A DNA stretch of 51,374 nucleotides from Cyclobacteriaceae bacterium (GTDB lineage Bacteria; Bacteroidota; Bacteroidia; Cytophagales; Cyclobacteriaceae): NCBI GenBank assembly GCA_019638285.1, contig JAHBUB010000027.1:1-51374 (forward strand), read 5' to 3'. The notes beneath the pieces were generated by a model that was not told the DNA's origin, searched no databases, and saw nothing but the letters and a program-made list of their open reading frames with translations. A program made the translations under genes and the position numbers. Of this stretch, positions 7,858 to 16,847 are shown piece by piece (position 1 is the stretch's first letter; every line of letters starts with the position of its first letter).

Positions 7858-9333
7858 ATGAAACGTAGAGAATTTGTAAAACTTTCAGGAGCAGCGGCCG
7901 CCTCCGCGATCATGATTCCTCCAACACTGCAAAGTTGTATGGACAATATGAACATGAATATGAACATGGGGTCTAATGCAGTGCCCGTTAAGGAAGGAAC
8001 CTTCGCCACGTCCCTTTCTTTCCCCACAGTGATGTCAAGTAATTTTACAATGAAGGCCAAGGGGAACACGGCAAGCCTTTTAATTAATCAGAATGCCTCC
8101 GTATTCGGATACGCAGATGGCATCCTAGGCCCAACCATTAAAGTAGACACAGGTACCACGGTTGCAATTCCTTTTCAAAATCTGCTTTCCGAGGAAACCA
8201 ATATTCATTGGCATGGGCTATTAGTTCCCGCCAACATGGACGGTCATCCCAAGGATGTTATCAACAGCGGTGGTAGTTTTGATTTTTCCCTCCCCATTAA
8301 CCAACGGGCGGGCACGTATTGGTATCATCCTCACCCGCACGGGAAGACAGCCAGACAGGTATTTACTGGGCTCGCAGGTTTTTTTATTGCAAATGATGCA
8401 GAAGAGCAGGCACTGAACCTTCCTTCTGGTGACCGTGAACTTTTGCTTGTCATCCAGGATAAGCGCATTGAAAATGGTCAGCTGAATTATTCACCCTCCA
8501 TGAATGAAATCATGACGGGCTATACGGGTGAATATATTTTAGTAAACGGTGCTTATGCTCCTTTCCACAATGTTTCTACCCAGTACTACAGGATGCGTAT
8601 TTTAAATGGCTCAACGGCCAGGGTGTATAACATTAGTTTGAGCGATAACCTGGGTTTTGAAGTAATCGGTTCTGATGGTGGTTTGTTAGCCCAGCCCGTT
8701 TCTGTGAATTCCTTATTGCTAGGCCCGGGCGAGCGAGTTGATATTTTAGTAAGCTTTAAAAATTTGGCAGTTGGAAAGGAGGTTTATCTGTTGAATAAAA
8801 CTTTCGATGGTGGTGCTCAAGGCCAGCAGGAATTCAAGATCATGAAGTTTACAGTGAATCAACAAGTGAGTGATGCGTTCTCCACACCCTCTCAACTTTC
8901 TGCAATCACCCCGATGATAGAAGGTTCAGCCTCCAAAACACGCACAATGAAAATCAAGGGAATGATGGAAGGCATGAGTGGAAATATGGGAAGTGGCATG
9001 CACACCATTAACGACAAAATCTATGACCTCAACCGGATTGACGAAACGATTGATGCAGGAGCTACTGAAATCTGGGATTTTGATAACTCCGCAGGTGACG
9101 AAATTCACCCCATGCACATCCATGGCGTTCAATTTCAAATCCTATCCAGAACAGGAGGAAGAGGTTCATTGATTGCTTCGGAAAGAGGTTGGAAAGACAC
9201 TGTACTCGTGATGCCCCGAGAAAAAGTAAGAGTCATCATGAAATTCCCTCAAGATAAAGGGGTGTACGTATTTCACTGCCATAACCTTGAGCATGAAGAC
9301 GATGGTATGATGCTGAACTATGAAATCGTGTGA
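7858..9333 (+). CDS. Multicopper oxidase, Tat-exported, CueO/CopA-like
   Basis: Periplasmic laccase-type oxidase, likely oxidising Cu(I) to the less permeable Cu(II). The N-terminus has a twin-arginine signal (KRREFVKLSG) with a Cys at its end (LQSC) and a short Met-rich stretch (MDNMNMNMNM). All four copper-binding blocks are present: H117-W-H119-G, H157-P-H159-P-H161-G, H417-P-M-H420-I-H422, and H473-C474-H475...H479...M484, the Met being the probable axial type-1 ligand. A second Met-rich loop (KGMMEGMSGNMGSGM) near residues 366-382 resembles the Met-rich substrate-binding insert of CueO. Length (491) is normal for the family. It is followed by a small His-rich gene in the same direction. 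Confidence 0.94.
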   Translation: MKRREFVKLSGAAAASAIMIPPTLQSCMDNMNMNMNMGSNAVPVKEGTFATSLSFPTVMSSNFTMKAKGNTASLLINQNASVFGYADGILGPTIKVDTGTTVAIPFQNLLSEETNIHWHGLLVPANMDGHPKDVINSGGSFDFSLPINQRAGTYWYHPHPHGKTARQVFTGLAGFFIANDAEEQALNLPSGDRELLLVIQDKRIENGQLNYSPSMNEIMTGYTGEYILVNGAYAPFHNVSTQYYRMRILNGSTARVYNISLSDNLGFEVIGSDGGLLAQPVSVNSLLLGPGERVDILVSFKNLAVGKEVYLLNKTFDGGAQGQQEFKIMKFTVNQQVSDAFSTPSQLSAITPMIEGSASKTRTMKIKGMMEGMSGNMGSGMHTINDKIYDLNRIDETIDAGATEIWDFDNSAGDEIHPMHIHGVQFQILSRTGGRGSLIASERGWKDTVLVMPREKVRVIMKFPQDKGVYVFHCHNLEHEDDGMMLNYEIV

Positions 9334-9376
9334 TAAGCTTTTAGCATTTTAACGAGATGTTTGCGATTTATTTACT

Positions 9377-9391
9377 AAATTTACTTTAATA
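9377..9391 (+). promoter_or_regulatory. Candidate shared regulatory motif, copy 1
   Basis: The 15-mer AAATTTACTTTAATA lies 19 bases before the His-rich gene. The reverse complement of 10400-10414 matches it at 14 of 15 positions. AT-rich composition makes chance plausible. Confidence 0.2.
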
Positions 9392-9409
9392 ACAATGAGG
9401 TAAGAACTG

Positions 9410-9829
9410 GTGAAAATCAAGTTGTTTATATATTGTCTTGTCCTTATCGCGTATTCGCTTTCAATCGCGCATAGCCTTATTCCCCATAGTCATTTCAATT
9501 CTCTTGGTGAATTTAAATCAGCGCATACACACGATGCTGATGAAGAGGGGAATCACGAACATAATCACGAAAATGAAGGTACATCAGACAGCGGCCTGTT
9601 CTTTCTTACACATACAGCTAACATCGACTTCTTACCGTCAACTTCCGTTCCTGATAAAAAAGTAGTTAGTAAGAACTTTCAATTTAATACTGCTGCTACC
9701 CTACAAATTTCAATTTTAACCGATGTATGGTTTGTTGATAAGGTATTTCACATACCAATCAAACCTCCCAGACTAGATTACAATTTATTTTCAACCCGTC
9801 TACTGCGGGCTCCTCCCATCTTTTCCTAG
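9410..9829 (+). CDS. Small His-rich exported protein of unknown function
   Basis: 139 residues starting with GTG at 9410; the hydrophobic N-terminus (KLFIYCLVLIAYSLSIAHSL) is a signal peptide or anchor. A His/Glu-rich stretch follows (HTHDADEEGNHEHNHENEG), typical of a metal-binding or metal-buffering segment. The C-terminal half ends in an LLRAPPIFS tail. Similar short His-rich proteins accompany RND metal pumps in Bacteroidota, but I cannot name a family with certainty. Context between a multicopper oxidase and a DUF2231 gene supports a periplasmic copper role. No nearby ATG would preserve the hydrophobic start, so GTG is accepted. Confidence 0.7.
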   Translation: MKIKLFIYCLVLIAYSLSIAHSLIPHSHFNSLGEFKSAHTHDADEEGNHEHNHENEGTSDSGLFFLTHTANIDFLPSTSVPDKKVVSKNFQFNTAATLQISILTDVWFVDKVFHIPIKPPRLDYNLFSTRLLRAPPIFS

Positions 9830-9911
9830 AATATCCATTCAAGCTATTTGAATGGTTCAATGACTTATCGTCATTCAATCCTTCTATGTACAATTAATAA
9901 TCTATTGATCT

Positions 9912-10373
9912 ATGGAAAGCTTACTTCCTGAATGGGCACCCAACGTGCATCCTATGCTGGTTCATTTTCCAATTGCTGTGTTCATTACGGCCCTTTTCTT
10001 TGATTTCGTTAAATTCTTTTGGAAAAAGAATTGGTTGCACATGGTAGTGACAGCCCTTTTTGTTTTCGCTGCATTGTCAGCCCTTATTACATATTTAAGT
10101 GGCAAACAGGCCATTGACATTGTTTCTGTTCCCATGCGGGCCGAATTAACGGCTAGTAACCACGCTGACTGGGGACTTTACACACTGCTTTATTTTAGTT
10201 TGTTTGCGGCCATCCGTGCCTTTCTGTTTTGGAAAGAGTTGGATCGCAAACGCGCGGTGGCCATACTGCTTTTCTGTGGAAGCCTTGCCGGTGCAGCTTT
10301 GATTAGTAAGACAGCCGATCTTGGCGCAAAGCTGGTTTACAAGTATGGTGTTGGTGTACAAAAAGCAAAGTAA
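9912..10373 (+). CDS. DUF2231 family membrane protein
   Basis: 153 residues with about four predicted membrane spans (about 18-35, 43-62, 87-105, 113-131). The N-terminal PNVHPMLVHFPIAVFI segment is the DUF2231 hallmark, with His residues at the start of the first span that could bind haem or metal. Function is unknown; relatives are often found next to copper and cytochrome genes. It is co-directional with the surrounding copper genes, 82 bases after the His-rich gene. Confidence 0.85.
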   Translation: MESLLPEWAPNVHPMLVHFPIAVFITALFFDFVKFFWKKNWLHMVVTALFVFAALSALITYLSGKQAIDIVSVPMRAELTASNHADWGLYTLLYFSLFAAIRAFLFWKELDRKRAVAILLFCGSLAGAALISKTADLGAKLVYKYGVGVQKAK

Positions 10374-10399
10374 TGGCTATGGCTGAACCAATATTTATC

Positions 10400-10414
10400 T
10401 ACTAAAGTAAATTT
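10400..10414 (-). promoter_or_regulatory. Candidate shared regulatory motif, copy 2
   Basis: Read on the minus strand, this is AAATTTACTTTAGTA, 14/15 identical to 9377-9391. It overlaps AGTAAA-T-TTTACT (10406-10418), a perfect 6-base inverted repeat with a 1-base centre, 20 bases before the lipoprotein start. An operator is possible but unproven. Confidence 0.2.
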
Positions 10415-10438
10415 TACTCACATTAAACATTAAATCGA

Positions 10439-11182
10439 ATGAAAAATTTAAAAACCAATTTATCCATTATAACAATCCTAGTTGTTTTTCTATTCCTTGC
10501 CGGTACTATGAGCTCTTGTGGCACGAAGTCACAAAAAGAAGGAGAAGAGCAAACTGAAGAATCTGATCATCACGAACAAGATAGTTCTAACACTGAGGAT
10601 CACACCGAAGCTGGACATCACGATGAGGGAACAGATGAAAGCACCTCGGAAACGATGATGTGGATGCCGGGGGATCAGCCTTTCACAGGCATGCTCAAAT
10701 TGGAGCAGGGCAATGAGCCTTCATTAACGCCCTCCGTTACCTCCGAAAGTGATGGCTCCAAAGTTCTAAACTTAACACTCACTGGGGAAAAAGTAATTCT
10801 GCTTTTTGACGGTGCATTGGAGAATGTAGGTGCCAATCTTCAATTCAAAACCAACAGCTTTCAAGGTGAAGTAGCTGTTGTACATCACTATACCGATGTT
10901 TCCAATTACGATTATGTATCGCTGACAAGTTCTGCGATGAAATTAGGACGAGTGGAGAACGGCAAAGACAACGTGATGGACAATAAGGAAATGAAAATGC
11001 CAACTGATTGGGCTACGTTAACAGTATCGTCAGCCGGTGAGCATTACAAAGGCCTTCTCAACGAAAAGTTAATTAACCACGGGCATGCCGAAACCCGCGC
11101 TGCCGGACAAGTAGGTGTATTGCTGAGTGGAAAAGGAAAGGTGATGTTGAAAATGATGGAGGTAATGAAACTCACTGAGTAA
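10439..11182 (+). CDS. His/Glu-rich lipoprotein, unknown function
   Basis: 247 residues. A lipoprotein signal ends at Cys27 (TMSSC), then an acidic His-rich linker (EESDHHEQDSS...HTEAGHHDEG, about 40-66) and a folded C-terminal domain of about 175 residues rich in beta strands, with repeated charged loops and a GHAE segment near 216. The overall pattern resembles a laminin-G/3-keto-disaccharide-hydrolase-like jelly roll, but the match is weak and I do not assign a function. It probably sits at the inner leaflet of the outer membrane or faces the periplasm; the His-rich linker suggests metal buffering in this copper island. Confidence 0.75.
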   Translation: MKNLKTNLSIITILVVFLFLAGTMSSCGTKSQKEGEEQTEESDHHEQDSSNTEDHTEAGHHDEGTDESTSETMMWMPGDQPFTGMLKLEQGNEPSLTPSVTSESDGSKVLNLTLTGEKVILLFDGALENVGANLQFKTNSFQGEVAVVHHYTDVSNYDYVSLTSSAMKLGRVENGKDNVMDNKEMKMPTDWATLTVSSAGEHYKGLLNEKLINHGHAETRAAGQVGVLLSGKGKVMLKMMEVMKLTE

Positions 11183-11229
11183 CAAGTCAACCCAATAACT
11201 AAAACAATCTTAAACATATAAATTTTTAA

Positions 11230-11697
11230 ATGATGAAAGCACAAATCATGAAATACCTGGTAATGTCAATTTTTGTATTCGCCTACGCCTTAACCTATGG
11301 TCAGAATGTGGCTGGTGATAAGGAAGCCGTTGTAAAAACCCTGGATGCTTATAAAAAAGCATTGGAACGACTTGATGTAAAAGGCACGGAAAAACTATTT
11401 ACTGAAAGTTCTGTGGTGATCGAGTCGGGCAGTGTGGAGGGAACGTATCAGGAGTACCTCGCCCATCACATAGGGCCGGAACTGGATGATTTCAAATCTT
11501 TTCAATTTGAAAATTATAAAGTAGATGTAAATGTCACTGGTAACTACGCTTTTGCCATGGAAACCTACCTCTATACCATTGTGTTGAAAAAGGATGATAA
11601 GGAAGTCAAAAGAAAAGGAGTGGCTACCTCTTTTTTGATGAAGGAGAACGGAACATGGAAAATTGTTAACATGCACAATTCATCACGAAAACCATGA
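11230..11697 (+). CDS. Secreted NTF2-like (SnoaL/DUF4440) protein
   Basis: 155 residues with a Sec signal (cleavage near LTYGQ) and an NTF2-like cone fold: KEAVVKTLDAYKKALERLD helix, LFTESSVVIESGSVEG strand pair, and the closing FLMKENGTWKIVNMHNSS strands typical of the DUF4440 group. Enzymatic role unknown; such proteins are common as small periplasmic accessory proteins in metal clusters. The start may instead be the ATG at 11248 (MKYLVMS), which gives a more standard signal peptide. The broken methyltransferase begins 26 bases later. Confidence 0.8.
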   Translation: MMKAQIMKYLVMSIFVFAYALTYGQNVAGDKEAVVKTLDAYKKALERLDVKGTEKLFTESSVVIESGSVEGTYQEYLAHHIGPELDDFKSFQFENYKVDVNVTGNYAFAMETYLYTIVLKKDDKEVKRKGVATSFLMKENGTWKIVNMHNSSRKP

Positions 11698-11723
11698 GAT
11701 TGATTTAAAAGGATTTTAATTTT

Positions 11724-12400
11724 ATGAATACCGAATCCTATATCCCCGCGCTTAAGTTCGATTGGCTCACAAAATTGTATGATCCGGTAGTAGGTGCGTT
11801 AATGCCGGAAAAACAATTTAAAAGCGCCTTGATCGAACAGGCTAGTTTGGAGCCAGGGAGCCGGGTTCTGGATTTTGGTTGCGGATCGCTTACCCTTTCC
11901 CTCAGGCTGCTGAAAAACGTCCTGACACAAATCTTCATGCCATTGATGTGGACAAGAATATATTAACCATTGCCGAAAGGAAGCTAATGAAATCAACAGC
12001 GAAAGTCACACTACTTCACTACGATGGTCATACGCTTCCTTTTGGCGATGGTTATTTCGATAGAGTGGTATCAAGCCTTGTATTTCATCACTTAACCCGG
12101 GAGCAAAAACGGCAGGCACTGCGTGAAATTTTCCGGGTTCTAAAACCCAATGGTGAATTGCACATTGCCGATTGGGGAAAGGCTAGAAACTTGTTCATGA
12201 GGGGCGCGTTTTATTTCGTTCAGATTCTTGATGGATTTAAAACCACCACCGACAATGTAAAAGGCTTGTTGCCAGAATATATTAATCTAGCAGGGTTTGA
12301 AGATGTGACAGAAACAAAATCATTTGCAACAATGCTTGGAACATTATCTTTATATAAAGGCATCAAACCCCAAAACGATGGACCAACAACCGCTCATTAA
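11724..12400 (+). pseudogene. SAM-dependent methyltransferase paralogue 2, single-base frameshift
   Basis: Homologue of the methyltransferase at 6546-7211. The first ~60 codons (MNTESYIPALKFDWLTKLYD ... DFGCGSLTLS) read from 11724. The rest (QAAEKRPDTNLHAIDVDKN ... SSLVFHHL ... ADWGKA ... TLSLYKG) continues in the frame one base back, with the switch at about 11895-11905. Restoring one base (for example a C after TCCCTC) would give one ORF of about 225 residues, against 221 in the intact copy. Apart from the shift the sequence looks conserved, so the loss is recent or an assembly error. The stop overlaps the next gene by 23 bases. Confidence 0.82.
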
Positions 12401-13634
12401 CGAAATAATAGAAAAGTACAAACTTGACCCGGCCTCGGTTTACAACACGTGGTTCATCGGTAGTGACGAAAGGCTAAAAGCTTTTCGTGCTATCAGGCGT
12501 GGAGTATCCCAGGTGATAGATGACATTAAGACGGAAAAATTTGGCAATGATTTTAAAGGTTCATCTCTGGAATTTGTACTTACGGCTATCACAGAACAGA
12601 AGCAAGTGTTTGAAGGTGCTGCCCATCCCTTTTACTGGAAACCTAAAATGCGCATTCCCGATATCTATGAAAATCAGACTAACAAAAAGGCCTTCGGTCA
12701 GTTTTTGGAGAACTGTTACTATGCCAGCAATGAAGATCAACTGATTCGTGAGATTATAAAACTGGATGGCTTGAAAATAAAAGGATTAGGCCCTGCTGTG
12801 GCTAGTATTCTCTACTTCTTGCATCCCACCATACTTCCGCCATTCAATACAGCCATTGTCAACGGATTCAATTATCTATTTCGAGATAAGAAAAAACTAG
12901 GCAGTTGGCAAGAGTATCTCAAAATGAGGGAAATAATTATGAAAACAAATGCTGACAATAAAGATCAATTGTCAAAAGACCTTGGGGCTATCGCAGGTCT
13001 GCTTTTTGAGATTGGTTCAAGAAACATAATCATAGAAGGACAGATAATTTCGGACGAAGACAAAGTCAAACTATTAAAACAATACAACAAGCGGCATAAG
13101 GAAGTGATAGGTGAAAAACACGAAGAAGATTTGCATACTGAAATGCAATATCATCTGCTAAAAATTGGTAAAGCATTAGGGTACGATCCGATTGCTGCAA
13201 CTAATGACAGAGGCAAATGTCATGGTGAAATCAATTTCTCTTTTATTAGTCTGAATAAATTTCCTGAACTCAATGTGGACAAGGATACGCTCAACACGAT
13301 CCAACTTATTGACATCATTTGGTTTGAGAAAAACAACAACAAGGCCGTGTGTGCCTTTGAGGTTGAAAAAAGTACGTCAATCTACTCAGGCATATTAAGA
13401 TTGAGTGATCTGGCCATTTCATTTGCCGACCACAATACTTCCCTTTTTATTATCATACCCAACAGCCGCGAAAAGGATGTTGTGTTGCAACTTAGCAGGC
13501 CAGCGATTAAGAATAGCAGTGTAACTATAAAGTACATCCTATTTTCAGATTTGCGGGAACATTGCGATGCACTTTGCAAGTTTGGCGAAAGTCATAAAAT
13601 TCTAGAAAAGATCGCTAAAACCGTTAAATATTAA
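12378..13634 (+). CDS. Restriction-endonuclease-like protein with helix-hairpin-helix and PD-(D/E)xK-type C-terminus
   Basis: 418 residues. An N-terminal helical region contains a helix-hairpin-helix-like element ([17 protein letters not shown], Gly136 and Gly138). The C-terminal domain (about 265-418) has a nuclease-like core: D312 in LIDIIWFE, then AFE328-V-E-K followed by [14 protein letters not shown], a pattern seen in type II restriction-type and methylase-associated nuclease domains. Probable DNA cleavage function, but no partner DNA methyltransferase is present; the neighbouring SAM enzyme is not of a DNA-methylase type. The upstream in-frame ATG at 12324 would lie inside the methyltransferase gene, so 12378 is chosen. 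It looks like a foreign insertion in the copper island. Confidence 0.65.
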   Translation: MDQQPLINEIIEKYKLDPASVYNTWFIGSDERLKAFRAIRRGVSQVIDDIKTEKFGNDFKGSSLEFVLTAITEQKQVFEGAAHPFYWKPKMRIPDIYENQTNKKAFGQFLENCYYASNEDQLIREIIKLDGLKIKGLGPAVASILYFLHPTILPPFNTAIVNGFNYLFRDKKKLGSWQEYLKMREIIMKTNADNKDQLSKDLGAIAGLLFEIGSRNIIIEGQIISDEDKVKLLKQYNKRHKEVIGEKHEEDLHTEMQYHLLKIGKALGYDPIAATNDRGKCHGEINFSFISLNKFPELNVDKDTLNTIQLIDIIWFEKNNNKAVCAFEVEKSTSIYSGILRLSDLAISFADHNTSLFIIIPNSREKDVVLQLSRPAIKNSSVTIKYILFSDLREHCDALCKFGESHKILEKIAKTVKY

Positions 13635-13651
13635 TTTAAACTAAACCAACT

Positions 13652-16006
13652 GTGAGACTTTCAATCCTATATATCCAGAATCTGTTTTCCTTAATAAACG
13701 GATTTTTCAAACTCAATTATATTGGGTTGTCAGCACTGTTCACACTAACCATTTCAGCAGTAAGTGCACAGCACGCCAACCACCAAACAGAAAGGAGTCT
13801 TGAACAGACGGTTAAGCATGCAAATAGAAAGCGGGTAGAATATGACCTTTATGTGAAAGACACGTTGGTAAACTACACCGGCAAAGTAAGAAAGGCCATT
13901 GCCTTGAACGGCCAAATTCCAGCTCCTATATTATTTTTTACGGAAGGTGACACCGCCATCATTCGAGTGCATAATCAAATGAAGGTAGAAACGTCCATTC
14001 ATTGGCATGGATTATTACTACCCAATGAACAAGACGGAGTACCCAACCTGACCACCGCTCCAATTGAAGCAGGCAGCACGCACACGTTTACATTTCCACT
14101 CATTCAATCGGGCACGTATTGGTATCACTCGCATACCCTGTTGCAAGAGCAATCTGGTATTTATGGCTCTATTGTGATTTATCCGCCCGAGGGAAAAGAG
14201 AAAAAGGAAAAAGTAATCATGCTTTCGGACTGGACAAACGAAAACCCTCACGAAGTGCTTCGATCACTGAAGCGGGGTTCGGATTGGTATGCCATCAAGA
14301 AAAATTCTGTTCAGAGCTGGGGAGAAGCTTTAACCAAAGGTTACTTCAAGGATCGGGCTAAAACAGAATGGGTACGTATGCCTGCTATGGATATTTCAGA
14401 TGTGTACTACAACCGATTTTTCATCAATGGTACATCGGAAGGCACATGGAACGAGGGCAAACCCGGTGATAAGGTCCGTCTCAGAATTATCAACGGTGGA
14501 TCATCATCGTATTTCTGGTTGCAATATGCGGGAGGTAAAATGAAAGTCGTTGCTGCAGATGGCCTGAACGTAGAGCCGGTGGAGGTGGATAAAATCCTAA
14601 TTGCAGTTGCTGAAACGTATGATGTGGAAGTCATAATACCCGATGATGGGATGGCCTACGAATTTCGGGCCACCGCACAGGATATTTCAGGATATGCTTC
14701 TTTGTTTTTAGGTGAAGGCATGAAAATGAATGCACCCGATCTGCCCAGGGTAAACTACTTCGAGATGATGCGCGACATGAACAACATGGGTAAGATGGGG
14801 AGTATGGATATGTCGGGGATGAAAGGAATGGACATGGGTGATATGAAGGGTATGGACATGAAGCAAATGAACATGGCCGACACAACACATCAAGGTCACA
14901 AGATGGAAAAAGATTCATCTATGGTGGATATGGAAATGGATTCCACCATGTCCATGCCGATGGACACCACCATGAAAGATATGGACATGACAGGTATGGA
15001 TATGAGCAGCATGAACATGGGCAACATGGAAGAAGTCACCCTTTCTTATGATATGCTGCGATCGCCACAACCCACTACGCTGGATCAGGATAAAACCATG
15101 CGCGAAATTAAGCTCACTCTTACTGGCAACATGATCCGCTATGTATGGTCGTTTGATAACAAGACGCTTTCGCAATCGGATAAAATTATGATTCGCAAAG
15201 GTGAAAATGTGCGAATGACGTTGGTGAACAACACCATGATGCGTCACCCTATGCACTTGCATGGCCATTTCTTCCGGTTTATCAATGAGCAGGAGGAATA
15301 TGCACCTATGAAGCACACGTTTGATATTCAGCCAATGCAAAGTGTGACCATTGAATTTTACGCCAACGAAGAGAAAGACTGGTTCTTTCACTGCCACATA
15401 CTTTATCACATGATGGCAGGAATGGCACGGGTGGTGAGCTACGAAAATTCACCATCTAATACCCAGGTTTCCGATAAAGATCAACGCAAACTCTTCAAAG
15501 AAGACAAGATGCCTTTCTTGTGGGGCCAGACAAAAGTTGCCAGTGATGCTGTCTTTGGATTTGTGAGTCTGTCCGGAAACAGGGGGATACTAGGATCCAC
15601 CTACAGGGTAAGTTATAAAAATCAATATGAGTTTCAACCCGACTACGAGCGGTTTCTTGACAAGCGACAGTTCTTCTCAGCCTATGTCGGAGCCGATATC
15701 AGAAACACAAGACAGGTAATAGAAAGTGGAAAGCTTATAAACAGACAGGTAGGGGTGTTGGGTATTCGTTATTTGTTACCAATGTTTTTGTTGACTGAGT
15801 TGAGGATTGACCACCGGGGCGATGTTCGGTTTCAGATTGCACGAAACGATATACCGATCACCAAGAGACTGCGCCTTAGCCTGGTTGCTAACACAGATAG
15901 AGAGTATAATATTGATTTTGATTACTACATACACAAATACATTGCCATACATGGTTCTTACGATTCTGATTATAAGTTTGGAACTGGAATAACTTTTCTT
16001 TGGTAA
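13652..16006 (+). CDS. CopA-like multicopper oxidase with Met-rich insert and C-terminal outer-membrane-barrel-like (CopB-like) extension
   Basis: 784 residues, longer than typical CopA (about 550-650). A hydrophobic signal-like N-terminus ends near AVSAQ (the GTG start gives a long n-region). Copper blocks: H117-W-H119-G, W-Y-H159-S-H161, H532-P-M-H535-L-H537-G, and H580-C581-H582...H586...M591. Between cupredoxin domains lies a Met-rich segment (residues 372-459) with 30 Met in 88 residues, mostly MxM/GMDM-type repeats, expected to bind Cu(I). After the oxidase ends (about 600-620) there are about 160 residues with alternating hydrophobic/polar strands, ending FGTGITFLW, an aromatic C-terminus like that of outer-membrane beta-barrels and resembling the CopB/PcoB barrel. 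This could tether the oxidase to the outer membrane. The 30-Met insert also explains His-rich reading on the opposite strand, which is not a gene. Confidence 0.92.
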   Translation: MRLSILYIQNLFSLINGFFKLNYIGLSALFTLTISAVSAQHANHQTERSLEQTVKHANRKRVEYDLYVKDTLVNYTGKVRKAIALNGQIPAPILFFTEGDTAIIRVHNQMKVETSIHWHGLLLPNEQDGVPNLTTAPIEAGSTHTFTFPLIQSGTYWYHSHTLLQEQSGIYGSIVIYPPEGKEKKEKVIMLSDWTNENPHEVLRSLKRGSDWYAIKKNSVQSWGEALTKGYFKDRAKTEWVRMPAMDISDVYYNRFFINGTSEGTWNEGKPGDKVRLRIINGGSSSYFWLQYAGGKMKVVAADGLNVEPVEVDKILIAVAETYDVEVIIPDDGMAYEFRATAQDISGYASLFLGEGMKMNAPDLPRVNYFEMMRDMNNMGKMGSMDMSGMKGMDMGDMKGMDMKQMNMADTTHQGHKMEKDSSMVDMEMDSTMSMPMDTTMKDMDMTGMDMSSMNMGNMEEVTLSYDMLRSPQPTTLDQDKTMREIKLTLTGNMIRYVWSFDNKTLSQSDKIMIRKGENVRMTLVNNTMMRHPMHLHGHFFRFINEQEEYAPMKHTFDIQPMQSVTIEFYANEEKDWFFHCHILYHMMAGMARVVSYENSPSNTQVSDKDQRKLFKEDKMPFLWGQTKVASDAVFGFVSLSGNRGILGSTYRVSYKNQYEFQPDYERFLDKRQFFSAYVGADIRNTRQVIESGKLINRQVGVLGIRYLLPMFLLTELRIDHRGDVRFQIARNDIPITKRLRLSLVANTDREYNIDFDYYIHKYIAIHGSYDSDYKFGTGITFLW

Positions 16007-16100
16007 CGCCAATGCACTAAAGACTTTACACGATGAACTTAATCGAAAATGACGTCATTGAAATCTAATAATGAAACGATTAATCCATTAACTTTGCACA

Positions 16101-16133
16101 TTGAGGGTCTAAAAAGCTAATCATCTACTTTTG
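16101..16133 (+). promoter_or_regulatory. Bacteroidota-type promoter candidate for the DUF2911 gene
   Basis: TACTTTTG (16126-16133) matches the -7 consensus TAnnTTTG; TTG at 16101-16103 is 22 bases upstream, a spacing used with this promoter class. It lies 90 bases before the gene, in a 217-base gap after the oxidase. Transcription could thus restart here. Confidence 0.35.
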
Positions 16134-16223
16134 TGAGAAATTCTTTAACTGTTACGCTCAAGAAAGGCCAACATTGGAATTAAGCCTGTAAACTTTTAAT
16201 TAACCATAACCTTAATATTGATA

Positions 16224-16847
16224 ATGATGAATATTATTTTCAGAAGCTTAATAATGGCCACTCTGTTGAGTTGTGCAAACGGGAATACAAAAAGTGATAT
16301 GCAGATTGAAGAACCAAAAACAAAAGCTATATCTCCAAAAGATGAAGAAAATATCATAGAACCGCAAAGTGAACTAGACACTTTAAAAGGCAGTATACGA
16401 GCACGCACAGACGGGATGATTGGAAATGTTAGTATGACCATTCGATACTATTCGCCAGCAGTTCGTGGCCGTGTAATCTGGGGCGGACTAGTTGCTTATG
16501 ATAATGTATGGGTAACAGGTGCGCATAAAGCCACGAGCATTGAATTTGATCACGATATTAAAATTGGTAAGACAGTGGTACCAGCGGGCAAATATGCCTT
16601 CTTTACTATTCCAAGCAAAGATCAGTGGATGATCATTCTCAACAAGAACTGGAACCAACACCTTGTAGATGATTATGCACAAGAGGAAGATGTAGTGCGT
16701 ATAAATGTAGTCCCTGAGACTCAAGTAACACATCAGGAAAGACTTCGCTACGTAATAGAACCTGAAACTGAAAAAGCAGGAGAAATAGTGATTTATTGGG
16801 AGAAGCTGGAGGTTTCAGTGCCGTTTGAAATCCTAAACCAGCAATGA
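16224..16847 (+). CDS. DUF2911 lipoprotein
   Basis: 207 residues. The N-terminus (IIFRSLIMATLLSCANG) is a lipoprotein signal with Cys near residue 18. The remainder is a DUF2911 domain: IRYYSPAVRGRVIWGGLVAYDNVWVTGAH...ATSIEF, then GKTVVPAGKYAFFTIP and IILNKNW. DUF2911 function is unknown; the proteins are usually secreted in Bacteroidota. ATG at 16224 is preferred over the in-frame TTG at 16218. The stop shares an ATGA overlap with the ABC permease, so the two are translationally coupled. Confidence 0.9.
   Translation: MMNIIFRSLIMATLLSCANGNTKSDMQIEEPKTKAISPKDEENIIEPQSELDTLKGSIRARTDGMIGNVSMTIRYYSPAVRGRVIWGGLVAYDNVWVTGAHKATSIEFDHDIKIGKTVVPAGKYAFFTIPSKDQWMIILNKNWNQHLVDDYAQEEDVVRINVVPETQVTHQERLRYVIEPETEKAGEIVIYWEKLEVSVPFEILNQQ

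Noticed and set aside
14915-15409. His-rich reading frame on the minus strand (164 residues)
   Set aside because: It is the antisense of the Met-rich part of the oxidase: ATG codons read as CAT (His) on the other strand. The plus-strand frame has all copper motifs.
16089-16096. TAACTTTG as -7 element for the DUF2911 gene
   Set aside because: Its nearest upstream TTG is 28 bases away, too far; TACTTTTG at 16126 has better spacing.
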